Origin: Rhizobacter sp. Root404
GTDB taxonomy: Bacteria > Pseudomonadota > Gammaproteobacteria > Burkholderiales > Burkholderiaceae_C
Reading direction: 5' to 3'
NCBI RefSeq assembly: GCF_001425865.1
Contig: NZ_LMDS01000005.1
Location: forward strand, 124,001 to 188,000
DNA length: 64,000 bases
Shown: positions 29,792-37,746 of the stretch, one piece after another
How the letters are laid out: each line of letters starts with the position of its first letter
Position numbering within the stretch: position 1 is the stretch's first letter
Made by a program: the position numbers and the translations under genes
Notes under the pieces: generated by a model
What the model saw: only the letters and a program-made list of their open reading frames with translations
What the model was told of the DNA's origin: nothing
The model's database searches: none

Positions 29792-30727
29792 TCAGCGCTC
29801 GCGCCAGAGCCAGGCGGCGCCGCGCACGCCGGAGGAGTCACCATGGCGACTGCGCACCAGCCGCGTGCGCACGGCGTCCTGCAAGCCGCCGCTGAAGACG
29901 TGCTCGCCCCACAGCCGCGGCACGATGTCGGTCAGGCCGTCGAGCTGCGACACCCCGCCGGCCAGCACGATGACGTGCGGGTCGAGCAGGTCGATCACCA
30001 GCGCCAGGCTGCGCGCCAGGCGCGATTCGTGCCGTCGAAGCGTTTGCGCGCAGGCCGCATCGCCTCGTGCCGCGCGCTCGCCGATGTCGCGCGCGGTCAG
30101 CGAGGGACCGCCGTGCGCTGCGTGATCCCGCGCGATACCGGGGCCACTGAGCCAGGTCTCGATGCAGCCGCGCCGCCCGCAGAAGCACGCCGGTGCGGCG
30201 AGCTCGCCGGCGTCGGGCCAGGGCAGCGGCATGTGGCCCCACTCGCCGGCCAGGCCGTTCGGCCCGTCGAGCAGCCGCCCGTCGACGACGATGCCGCCGC
30301 CGACGCCGGTGCCCAGGATCACCGAGAACGACACCGGCGCACCCGCAGCGGCGCCGTCCGTGGCCTCCGACAGCGCCAGGCAGTTGGCGTCGTTGGCCAG
30401 GCGCACCGGGCGCTGCAGCGTGTCGGCCAGGTCGCGCTGCAGCGGCTGGCCGTTCAGGCAGGTGGAGTTGGCGTTCTTGATCAACCCGGCAGCCGTCGCG
30501 TTGCCGGGGGTGCCGACGCCGACGCTGCAGCCGTTCACGCCCAGATCACGTTCGGCGCGGGCGACGAGTGCCGCGACCGTCGCCAGGATCGCGCGGTAGT
30601 CGCCGGCCGGTGTCGGGACGCGCTCGCGCCACAGCGTGGCGCCTCGCGTGTCGAGCGCGATCGCCTCGATCTTGGTGCCGCCCAGGTCGACGCCGAGGGC
30701 CGGCGTCACGGTGGTGTTCGTCGTCAT
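29792..30727 (-). CDS. ROK-family sugar kinase
   Basis: About 311 residues. N-terminal phosphate loop LGVDLGGTKIEAIALD. The ROK sugar/zinc region runs from GLAGEWGHMPLPW to the cysteine cluster CFCGRRGCIETWLSGPG, and LANDANCLALSEA carries the catalytic Asp. It phosphorylates a hexose such as fructose, glucose or N-acetylglucosamine in the cytoplasm with ATP; which one cannot be told. The frame extends to 30757, but ATG 30727 is preferred since the first ten residues are not family-like. A terminator separates it from the small exported gene upstream. Confidence 0.9.
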   Translation of the reverse strand: MTTNTTVTPALGVDLGGTKIEAIALDTRGATLWRERVPTPAGDYRAILATVAALVARAERDLGVNGCSVGVGTPGNATAAGLIKNANSTCLNGQPLQRDLADTLQRPVRLANDANCLALSEATDGAAAGAPVSFSVILGTGVGGGIVVDGRLLDGPNGLAGEWGHMPLPWPDAGELAAPACFCGRRGCIETWLSGPGIARDHAAHGGPSLTARDIGERAARGDAACAQTLRRHESRLARSLALVIDLLDPHVIVLAGGVSQLDGLTDIVPRLWGEHVFSGGLQDAVRTRLVRSRHGDSSGVRGAAWLWRER

Positions 30728-30774
30728 GCGGCGAGGGTAGCAGCGCCTCGCCGGCACGCTTTCCGGGCGCCATG

Positions 30775-30816
30775 AAAAAAGCGCCCGAGGCCCGGAGTCC
30801 GGAGGGCCTCAGGCGC
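30775..30816 (-). terminator. Rho-independent terminator of small exported gene B
   Basis: On the minus strand an imperfect GC-rich stem (GCGCC..GAGGCCC pairing with GGGCCTC..GGCGC, 30781-30816) is followed by six T (30775-30780). It closes the transcript of the 30863-31045 gene before the ROK kinase. Confidence 0.85.
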
Positions 30817-30862
30817 ATGACACCTGGAGAGCGGTGCGCGGCGCGTGCCGCGCCGGAGAGGG

Positions 30863-31045
30863 TCAGCGCACTTCGGGCGCGAGGCGCTTGGCGACGACGA
30901 CGACGCGTTCGAGTTGCACCACGCGCACCTGCTTGGCGGCGGCGGGCGCATCGACGGGCGGGTGACGCACTGTTGCGGCGAAGGCCAGCGAGGTGGTGCC
31001 GATGATGGCGAAGATGACGGCGCTGAGGGTGAGGCGGCTGATCAT
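30863..31045 (-). CDS. Small exported protein B with VVQLERVV-KRL motif
   Basis: 60 residues. A clear signal peptide (LTLSAVIFAIIGTTSLAFA, cleavage likely after residue 23), then a short linker and VRVVQLERVVVVAKRLAPE, ending six residues later. The mature product would be only about 37 residues. Paralogue of the gene at 29408-29638, sharing the N-terminal MI-x-RL, the C-terminal motif, the Shine-Dalgarno context and the promoter. It forms a monocistronic unit with its own promoter and a strong terminator. Function unknown; the VVVVAKR stretch loosely resembles TonB-box peptides, which is only a hint. Confidence 0.75.
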   Translation of the reverse strand: MISRLTLSAVIFAIIGTTSLAFAATVRHPPVDAPAAAKQVRVVQLERVVVVAKRLAPEVR

Positions 31046-31090
31046 GGTGGGGCTCCTGGTTCGGTTCGTTTGCGGGATGCGATGGAGTGA

Positions 31091-31119
31091 ACTCTAGGAG
31101 CCGGACCGGCGCGCGCCAA
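31091..31119 (-). promoter_or_regulatory. Promoter of small exported gene B
   Basis: On the minus strand, TTGGCG (31119-31114), a 17-bp spacer and TAGAGT (31096-31091), about 46 bases before the ATG. Compare TTGGTG-N17-TAAAGT before the paralogue; GCTCCTAGAGTTCA-type flanks are also conserved. Confidence 0.65.
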
Positions 31120-31155
31120 CCGGTGTGCGATGAACCGCGCCCGGTGCGGGATGGA

Positions 31156-31169
31156 CTGCAGGCTGCCGC
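31156..31169 (-). promoter_or_regulatory. Shared 14-mer upstream of the small-gene promoter (copy B)
   Basis: CTGCAG-GC-TGCCGC on the plus strand, 36 bp upstream of the -35 box. It matches the copy at 29734-29747 at 12 of 14 positions, displaced by exactly 21 bp. Confidence 0.4.
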
Positions 31170-31203
31170 GACAGGCGTCGACCGCCTGTCGCCGGCCGCC
31201 CCG

Positions 31204-33009
31204 TCAGATCGGCTCGGTGCGCGTGGTCAGCCAGGCCAGCGCGGCCCCGTCCACCAGTGGCGCGAGGCGTTCGCGCACGGTCGCGTGGTACGCGTTGAGC
31301 CAGTCGATCTCGTCGGCACGCAGCAGCGTGCGATCGATGCAGCGGGTGTCGATCGGGCACAGCGTGAGCGTCTCGAATTCGAGGAACTCGCCGAACTCGG
31401 TCGTCACGGCCGGCACGTTCAGCACCAGGTTCTCGATCCGGATGCCCCAGCGGCCGGGCCGGTACAGGCCGGGCTCGATGCTGGTGATCATGCCGGGCTC
31501 CATCGCCATCGTCGCATCGGGGATCGCCTTCGAGATGCTTTGCGGGCCCTCGTGCACGTTGAGGAAGTAGCCGACGCCGTGGCCGGTGCCGTGGCCGTAC
31601 TCGAGCCCCTCGGCCCACAGCGGCGCGCGTGCGATCGCGTCGAGCATCGGCGACAGCGTGCCGCGCGGGAAGCGGGTGCGGCTCAAGGCCAGCGTCCCCT
31701 TGAGCACCAGCGTGTAGTCGCGGCGGTGCTCGGCGGTGATCGTGCCGATCGGCCAGACCCGCGTGATGTCGGTCGTGCCGCCCAGGTACTGGCCGCCGGA
31801 GTCGATCAGCAGCAGGCCATGGCCTTCGATCGTGGCGTGCGATTCGGGCGTCGCATGGTAGTGCGGCATCGCGCCGTTGGGGTTGAACGCGGCGATCGTG
31901 TTGAAGCTCAGGCCGACGAACCCAGGGCGCCTGGCGCGCGCCGCGCTGAGCTGCTCGTCGATCGTCAGCTCGGTGATCGGCTCGCTGCGGGTGCCGTCGG
32001 CCAGCGCGGCCTCGAACCACGCATAGAACTCGCACATCGCGGCGCCGTCCTGCGCCATCGCGGCGCGGACGTGGGCGGCCTCGGCGTCGGTCTTGCGGCT
32101 TTTCGCCAGCGTGCTCGGGTTGATCGCCTCGACCACGCGCACCTTGACGGCGCTGCGCGCGCCGAAGGTCACGCGCTTCGGGTCGATCAGCAGCACCGCC
32201 TCGCCGGGCAGCGCCGCCAGGGCGGTTGTCGCGGCCGCGTAGGGCGCGACGCGCACGCCATCGCCGGCGAGGGCGGCCTGCAGCGCCGGTGCGACCTTGC
32301 CGTCGGCGACGAACAGGGTCACGCCGCGCGCATCCACAAGCGCGTGGGCCAGGAAGACCGGGTTGAAGCTGACGTCGGCGCCGCGCAGGTTGAACAACCA
32401 CGCGATGTCGTCCACGGTGGAAATGAAGTGATGGGTCGCGCCGTGTTGCGCCATCGCCGCGCGCACCTGCGCGAGCTTGGCTGCGCGCGGCAGGGGTGCC
32501 TCGGGTGCCCGGTGTTCGTACACGGCGGCATCCGGCAGGCCGGGACGCTCGGGCCAGACCTCGGCCAGCGCATCGAAATCGGTCCGCAAGTTGACGCGTG
32601 CGGCGGTCAACGCGGTCTGCAGCTGCTGCGCGGCGGCCAGGCCGAGCACGCTGCCATCGACGCCGACCGTCGCGCCGGCCGGCACGTGCCGCGCGAGCCA
32701 CTCGACGTGCGCCATCGAATTGCCGGTCGGGATCTTGACCAGCTCGGTGCCGGTCCCGGCGAGCTCGGCCTCGGCCTGCACCCAGTAGCGGCTGTCGGCG
32801 AACACCGCGGCGGTGTCGAGCGTGACGACAAGCGTCCCCATCGATCCGGTAAAGCCCGACAGCCACTGCCGGCCCTGCCAGCGCGCGGGCAGGTATTCGC
32901 TGAGGTGCGGGTCGCTCGACGGCACCAGCACGGCGGCCAGGCCGTGGCGGCGCAGCGCATCACGGACCTTTTCGATGCGCAGGCGATAGGGGGAGGTGCG
33001 GGTGTCCAT
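31204..33009 (-). CDS. Xaa-Pro aminopeptidase (M24B, aminopeptidase P)
   Basis: About 601 residues, the long eukaryote-like aminopeptidase P form with two creatinase-like N-terminal domains and a C-terminal pita-bread domain. The dinuclear metal ligands are visible: Asp in LLLIDSGGQY, Asp in GTTDITR, His in GTGHGVGYF, Glu in SIEPG and Glu in RIENLV. It removes N-terminal residues preceding proline, in the cytoplasm as no signal peptide is seen. The frame is open upstream to 33231, but ATG 33009 (MDTRTSPYRLRIEKVRDAL) is the family-like start. Confidence 0.92.
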   Translation of the reverse strand: MDTRTSPYRLRIEKVRDALRRHGLAAVLVPSSDPHLSEYLPARWQGRQWLSGFTGSMGTLVVTLDTAAVFADSRYWVQAEAELAGTGTELVKIPTGNSMAHVEWLARHVPAGATVGVDGSVLGLAAAQQLQTALTAARVNLRTDFDALAEVWPERPGLPDAAVYEHRAPEAPLPRAAKLAQVRAAMAQHGATHHFISTVDDIAWLFNLRGADVSFNPVFLAHALVDARGVTLFVADGKVAPALQAALAGDGVRVAPYAAATTALAALPGEAVLLIDPKRVTFGARSAVKVRVVEAINPSTLAKSRKTDAEAAHVRAAMAQDGAAMCEFYAWFEAALADGTRSEPITELTIDEQLSAARARRPGFVGLSFNTIAAFNPNGAMPHYHATPESHATIEGHGLLLIDSGGQYLGGTTDITRVWPIGTITAEHRRDYTLVLKGTLALSRTRFPRGTLSPMLDAIARAPLWAEGLEYGHGTGHGVGYFLNVHEGPQSISKAIPDATMAMEPGMITSIEPGLYRPGRWGIRIENLVLNVPAVTTEFGEFLEFETLTLCPIDTRCIDRTLLRADEIDWLNAYHATVRERLAPLVDGAALAWLTTRTEPI

Positions 33010-33208
33010 GCGGTGTGTCCTGAGGGCGGCCGGGAAGGCGCGTGTCGGGATTCTAGAAGTCTGGTGGGCCGGCGTAGGAACGAGGCTACGGCGCCCCGGC
33101 GCCGTGTCCGGTGGCGCGGGCATCGTGCTTCGCCGACACTGGCGGCGGCCGCCCGCTTGTCCGGTGGACGTGCGCGTCGCCGATTTCGGCGCGTCAACAG
33201 GAGCCCCC

Positions 33209-34273
33209 ATGAAGAACAACAACCGTTCCATTCACCTCGCTGCCCCGCTGGTGCTGGCGCTGCCGCTGCTGTTCGGCGCGCTGCCCGCAGCGCAGGCACA
33301 GGTCAGTGTCGGCGTGGGCATCTCGCTGCCCGGCGTGAACATCGGCATCAACCTGCCGTTGTATCCGCAGCTGGTGCGGGTGCCGGGCTACCCGGTCTAC
33401 TACGCACCCAGCGCCAGCACCAACTATTTCTTCTACGACGGCCTGTATTGGGTCTACGCAGACGACAACTGGTATTCGAGCGATTGGTACAACGGCCCGT
33501 GGTACCTGGTCGAGCCGGCCTACGTGCCGGTATTCGTGCTGCGGGTGCCGGTGCGCTACTACCGCCGGCCGCCGGTCTACTTCCGCTCGTGGCGCGCGGA
33601 CGCACCGCCGCGCTGGGGCGACCACTGGGGTCGCGACTGGGAGAACCGCCACCGCGGCTGGGACCGCTGGGATCGTCGCGCCGTGCCCGCGCCGGCACCG
33701 CTGCCGGTCTACCAGCGCAACTACACCGGCGACCGCTACCCGCGTGCGCCCGAGCAGCAGCGCGACCTGCGCGCGCAGAACTACCGCTACCAGCCGCGCG
33801 AGGCGGTGTCGAAGCAGCAGTTCCAGCGCCCGGTCGCACCGTCCAGCGCGGTGGCGCCACCGCCGCGCGACGCGCGGCCGGACCGCGCCGACCGGCGCCC
33901 GGATCGGCCGGTGCCGCCACCGCCGCGCGACGCGCAGCGCCCGCAGCCGACCGAGGGGTCGCAGGCGCGTCCGCAGGTGCAGCCGCCGCGTCCGCAAGTG
34001 CAGCCGCCGCGGCCGCAGGTGGAGCGCCCGAACGGGCCGCCGGAGCGTCCGCAGGGTCGGCCCGAACGGACGCGCGAGCAGCCCGCCCAGGCACAGCCGC
34101 GTCCGCAGGCCGAGCGCGTGCAGCCACCGCCGCAGCGTTCGCCCGAGCAGCGCGGTCCGCAGGGCGGTGGCCCGGGGCGCGAGGCCCAGCCGGGCCAGCG
34201 GGGCGGCGAGGCGCAGCAGGACCGCGGCCGCGGCGGCCCGCCGGAAGGCCGGGGGCGCGACAAGGACAAGTGA
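33209..34273 (+). CDS. Exported Tyr/Trp- and Pro/Arg-rich protein
   Basis: 354 residues with a signal peptide (to about QAQ, residue 31). Residues 32-135 are aromatic-rich (YFFYDGLYWVYADDNWY, YNGPWYLVEP), resembling the YXWYNGPWY class of exported Burkholderiales proteins. From about residue 180 it becomes a disordered Pro/Arg/Gln tail with tandem PPRPQVQ units (33970-34025) and a Gly/Arg-rich end. Shine-Dalgarno AGGAG precedes the ATG. Probably envelope-located; no function is known to me. It converges on the NADH dehydrogenase gene, 12 bp between stops. Confidence 0.8.
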   Translation: MKNNNRSIHLAAPLVLALPLLFGALPAAQAQVSVGVGISLPGVNIGINLPLYPQLVRVPGYPVYYAPSASTNYFFYDGLYWVYADDNWYSSDWYNGPWYLVEPAYVPVFVLRVPVRYYRRPPVYFRSWRADAPPRWGDHWGRDWENRHRGWDRWDRRAVPAPAPLPVYQRNYTGDRYPRAPEQQRDLRAQNYRYQPREAVSKQQFQRPVAPSSAVAPPPRDARPDRADRRPDRPVPPPPRDAQRPQPTEGSQARPQVQPPRPQVQPPRPQVERPNGPPERPQGRPERTREQPAQAQPRPQAERVQPPPQRSPEQRGPQGGGPGREAQPGQRGGEAQQDRGRGGPPEGRGRDKDK

Positions 34274-34285
34274 CCTGCGCGCCGC

Positions 34286-35650
34286 TCAGGACCCCGGGTC
34301 ACGCCGCGGCGAGGGCGGCTCCGCCACCACGCGAGCCGAGCGCTCGTAGGTCCAGTACGCCCAGCCCCAGTCCAGCATCACGATCAGCCGGTTGCGAAAG
34401 CCGATCAGGAACCAGATGTGGGCGAACAGCCAGAACAGCCACGCGAAGTAGCCCGAGAAACGCAGCGCGCCGAAGCGCGGCACGGTCAGGTCGACGACGG
34501 CCGCCTTGCGGCCGACGGTCGCGAGGTTGCCGTAGTCGATGTAGCGGAACGCCTGCGTCGCCTGGCCCTTCAGACGCCGCATCACGTTCAGGGCTGCGGC
34601 GCGCCCCATCTGCTTGGCGCCGGGGCTGACCCCGGGCACCGGCGTCGGCTTGCCCTTCGACGGATCGGCGGGCGTGCTGAGCGCGGACGCCAGATCGCCG
34701 ATCACGAGGATCTCGGGGTGGTCGGGCAGGCTCAGGTCGGGCTTCACGATCACGCGGCCCGCGCGGTCGAGCACGGCGCCCGCGCTGGCGGCGAGTGCGC
34801 GGCCGAGCGGTGAGCCGGCGACCCCCGCGGCCCAGATCACCGTTCTGCTCGGCAGCCGCCACGTCTTGGCATGGTCGCCGTCCCGCGCCTCGTAGGTGAC
34901 GCCTTCGGCATCGATGCCGATGACCTTGCACCCGGTGCGCACGTCGACGCCCAGCCGCTCGAGCTGCTCGCGGGCGCGCTGCGAAAGCTGCGGGACGAAC
35001 GAGCCGAGCACGCGGTCCGAGCCTTCGAGCAGGACGACATGGGCGCGGGTCGAGTCGATGCGGCGGAACTCCTGCGGCAGCGTGTGGTGCGCGATCTCGG
35101 TCATCGTGCCGGCCATCTCGACGCCGGTCGGTCCGGCGCCGATCACGACGAAGGTCATCCACGCCTCGCGCTCGGCATCGCGTTCGGTGCCGGCGGCGCA
35201 GCGCTCCGCGCGCTCGAACGCACCGATCACGCGGGCGCGGATCTTGAACGCGTCGTCGAGCGTCTTCAGGCCCGGCGCGAACTCCGCCCAGTCGTCGTGG
35301 CCGAAGTAGCTGTGGGTGGCGCCCGCCGCGACGATCAGGTGGTCGTACGGCAGCGCGGCGCCGTCGTCGAGCAGCACGCGCCGGTTCGCGGCATCGATGT
35401 CGGTGACCTCGGCCTGCAGGATCGTCAGGTTGCCGCGCTTCATCTCGCGCCGCAGCGTGTGGCGGATCGGCGCGCTGATCGCCGGTGCGGAAAGCCCGGC
35501 CGTCGCGACCTGGTACAGCAGCGGCTGGAACAGGTGGTGGTTGGTGCGGTCGACCAGCGTGATCTCGACCGGCGCCTTCGACAGCGAGCGTACCGCCTCG
35601 ATGCCGCCGAAGCCGCAGCCGACGATGACCACGCGGGCCTTGTCGTTCAC
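34286..35650 (-). CDS. ndh: Type II NADH dehydrogenase (NDH-2)
   Basis: 454 residues. Two dinucleotide folds: FAD loop VIVGCGFGGIEA at the N-terminus and NAD loop VVIGAGPTGVEMAG at about 168. The quinone-site-like region with VPGVSPGAKQMG and a hydrophobic/amphipathic C-terminal segment (FSGYFAWLFWLFAHIWFLI) anchor it to the inner membrane. It oxidises NADH and reduces quinone without proton pumping. The start is GTG at 35650, overlapping the stop of the TAXI gene (GTGA), so the two proteins are translationally coupled. Confidence 0.9.
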   Translation of the reverse strand: MNDKARVVIVGCGFGGIEAVRSLSKAPVEITLVDRTNHHLFQPLLYQVATAGLSAPAISAPIRHTLRREMKRGNLTILQAEVTDIDAANRRVLLDDGAALPYDHLIVAAGATHSYFGHDDWAEFAPGLKTLDDAFKIRARVIGAFERAERCAAGTERDAEREAWMTFVVIGAGPTGVEMAGTMTEIAHHTLPQEFRRIDSTRAHVVLLEGSDRVLGSFVPQLSQRAREQLERLGVDVRTGCKVIGIDAEGVTYEARDGDHAKTWRLPSRTVIWAAGVAGSPLGRALAASAGAVLDRAGRVIVKPDLSLPDHPEILVIGDLASALSTPADPSKGKPTPVPGVSPGAKQMGRAAALNVMRRLKGQATQAFRYIDYGNLATVGRKAAVVDLTVPRFGALRFSGYFAWLFWLFAHIWFLIGFRNRLIVMLDWGWAYWTYERSARVVAEPPSPRRDPGS

Positions 35651-37029
35651 GCGGCCTCTCCCACCGGGCTGTCGGCCATGCGCAGGCGGTTGCCGACCAT
35701 CTGGATGTGGCTGCGCAGCGAGTACAGCTCGTCGGCGTAGCTGAGCGGCACGTGCACCTCCTCGACGCGCGACTCGATCTCGCCCAGTTCAGCGAGCAGT
35801 TGGTCGGCCGGCCGCTTGCCCACGGCCTCCTCGACCTCGCGCAGCTGCGCATACCAGCGGAAGATCCGCGAGCGGATGCGGAACTGGTAGAGCGGCGGCA
35901 GCATCCGCGAGAGCGGGATCAGGATCGCGATGATCGAGACCAGCACCGGCCACATCCGGTCGACCAGGTTCGCGAGCCAGAACGGCAGGTAGCGCTGCAG
36001 CACCGGAATGCCGTTGGCGTAGAAGCGCTGCGCTTCCTTGGCGAGCGGCTGCTCGGTGCCGCCCGCCTTCGGGAAGTCGCCCTTGTGCTGGAACCAGCCG
36101 GCGCCGCCGTGGATCTGCTGCGCCGCCTGCATGAACAGCTGCAGCAGGGCCGGATGGGTGGTGGCGCGGGCGAGCAGCGTGGCGGTCGGCGCGAGCAGGC
36201 GCACGTCGCGCGGCGGCAGGTCGCCGGCCAGGTCGACCACGCCACGCGGCAGCGTCACCGGCGTCAGGAACGGAAAGCGGCGCGAGTAGGCATCGGCCTG
36301 CGCGAAGTCGTACAGCCCGATGCCCGGCGTCTGCAGCAGCATCTGCACCATCAGCGACTCGGGCGCCGAGGCGAAGACCAGTGCGTCCACGTCGCCACCG
36401 ATCAGGTCGACCGCGGCCGGCGTCTGCGACTTGCGCACCAGCGTCAGCGCCTTCGGGTCGATCCGGTTGGCCTCGAACAGCTTGTTCATCAGGTTCGGCG
36501 CGCCGCTGCCGTTGGCGCCGACATTCAGGCGCCAGCCCGGCAGCTGCGACAGGCTGGACAGCGCCGGCGCCTTCAGTAGGCGCGCGGCCGCGTCGGTGCG
36601 GTAGAACAGCCAGACCGGTTCGTAGAACAGGCTGCCGAGCGAGACCAGCGTCGGGTCGTCGTCGCCTTCGTCGGCCGGCGCGAGCGAATCGGCCTCCTTG
36701 CGCAGGTGCTCGCCGGCGCCCCCCTGCATGAACGCGATGTCGACGCCGCTGGCCGGGTCCTGCAGCAGGCGCAGGTTCTCGGCGGCGCCCTGGGTCGGCC
36801 GCAGCTCGACGGTGATGCCGTAGGTCTTGAGGATCTGCGCATAGCGCTTGCCGAACTCGGCATACGCGCCCTGCTCGGTGCCGGTGGCCAGGACCACCTT
36901 GCGCGGGGGCGTCGGGTCGAGGATCCAGTAGGCCAGCACCAGCAGCGCCGCCGCCAGCACGATGAACGGCCCGAACGTCGCGAGCAGGTCGCGGAACGAG
37001 AGCAGGGTGTGTCGCAAGGTCGCCGGCAT
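35647..37029 (-). CDS. TAXI-family solute-binding protein with two membrane anchors
   Basis: 460 residues. An N-terminal membrane helix (about 14-40, FGPFIVLAAALLVLAYWIL) is followed by a TAXI/TRAP-type binding domain (KVVLATGTEQGAYAEFGKRYA, VDIAFMQGGAGE, GSGAPNLMNKLF). A second membrane helix lies at about 360-380 (VLVSIIAILIPLSRML), then a charged helical cytoplasmic tail (about 385-450). Ordinary TAXI proteins are free periplasmic receptors feeding a fused DctQM permease. Here there is no TRAP permease in sight and the binding domain is membrane-anchored. Coupled to ndh by GTGA and divergent from a response regulator by only 27 bp. Confidence 0.85.
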   Translation of the reverse strand: MPATLRHTLLSFRDLLATFGPFIVLAAALLVLAYWILDPTPPRKVVLATGTEQGAYAEFGKRYAQILKTYGITVELRPTQGAAENLRLLQDPASGVDIAFMQGGAGEHLRKEADSLAPADEGDDDPTLVSLGSLFYEPVWLFYRTDAAARLLKAPALSSLSQLPGWRLNVGANGSGAPNLMNKLFEANRIDPKALTLVRKSQTPAAVDLIGGDVDALVFASAPESLMVQMLLQTPGIGLYDFAQADAYSRRFPFLTPVTLPRGVVDLAGDLPPRDVRLLAPTATLLARATTHPALLQLFMQAAQQIHGGAGWFQHKGDFPKAGGTEQPLAKEAQRFYANGIPVLQRYLPFWLANLVDRMWPVLVSIIAILIPLSRMLPPLYQFRIRSRIFRWYAQLREVEEAVGKRPADQLLAELGEIESRVEEVHVPLSYADELYSLRSHIQMVGNRLRMADSPVGEAA

Positions 37030-37056
37030 GCCGGCACGATACCGTATGCTTTTCCA

Positions 37057-37746
37057 ATGAGACTGCTGCTGGTGGAAGACGACCGGATGATCGGCGACAG
37101 CCTGCGCGGCGCGCTGCGCCTCGAGGGCTACGCGGTCGACTGGGTGCGCGACGCGGCGTCGGCGCATTCCACGCTGGCCAGCGAGCGCTTCGACCTGGTG
37201 CTGCTGGACCTCGGCCTGCCCGACAGCGCGGCGCGCGGCGCGAACGCGACGCCGGACGGCGGTCTCGCCGTGCTGCGCGCACTTCGGGCGCGCCAGGACG
37301 CCACGCCGGTGATCGTCCTGACCGCGCGCGACGGCCCCGGCGACAAGGTCGCCGGGCTCGATGCCGGTGCCGACGACTACCTCGTCAAGCCCTTCGATCT
37401 CGACGAACTCGCCGCGCGGATCCGCGCGGTGCTGCGTCGGCACAGCGGCCGGGCCCAGCCGGCGCTCGCATTCGGCGGCGTCACGCTCGACCCGGCCACG
37501 CGGCAGGTGACCCGCGACGGCGTGCCGGTGCTGCTGTCGGCCCGCGAATTCGCCGTGCTGGAGGCGCTGCTGCAGCGGCCCGGCGCGCTGCTGTCCCGCG
37601 CGCAACTCGAGGACCGGCTGTACGGCTGGGGCGAGGAGATCGAGAGCAACGCGGTCTCGGTCTACATCCACCAGCTGCGGCGCAAGCTCGGTGCGGACTT
37701 CATCCACAACATCCGCGGCGTCGGCTACTTCGTCGGCAAGCCATGA
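37057..37746 (+). CDS. OmpR-family response regulator (QseB/PmrA-like)
   Basis: 229 residues. Receiver domain with LLVEDD, phospho-acceptor Asp in LVLLDLGLPD and Lys in YLVKPFDLDEL. A C-terminal winged-helix domain has ALLSRAQLEDRLYGWGEEIESNAVSVYIHQLRRKLG and GVGYFVGKP, the QseB/BasR subgroup. There is an insertion (SAARGANATPDG) after the phosphorylation site. Regulators of this class bind direct repeats about 11 bp apart. The start overlaps no Shine-Dalgarno and lies 7 bases after TATGCT. Overlaps the kinase gene by ATGA. Confidence 0.93.
   Translation: MRLLLVEDDRMIGDSLRGALRLEGYAVDWVRDAASAHSTLASERFDLVLLDLGLPDSAARGANATPDGGLAVLRALRARQDATPVIVLTARDGPGDKVAGLDAGADDYLVKPFDLDELAARIRAVLRRHSGRAQPALAFGGVTLDPATRQVTRDGVPVLLSAREFAVLEALLQRPGALLSRAQLEDRLYGWGEEIESNAVSVYIHQLRRKLGADFIHNIRGVGYFVGKP

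Noticed and set aside
30863..31045. The VVVVAKR motif as a true TonB box
   Set aside because: TonB boxes occur at the N-terminus of large beta-barrel receptors; these are tiny proteins with the motif near the C-terminus. The likeness is kept only as a hint.
33960..34030. Tandem CGTCCGCAGGTGCAGCCGC-like repeat
   Set aside because: A coding repeat (PPRPQVQ) in the proline-rich protein, not an independent DNA element.
31087..34629. 1180-codon open frame on the plus strand
   Set aside because: Covers the aminopeptidase antisense and the proline-rich gene out of frame; long only because GC-rich DNA lacks stops.
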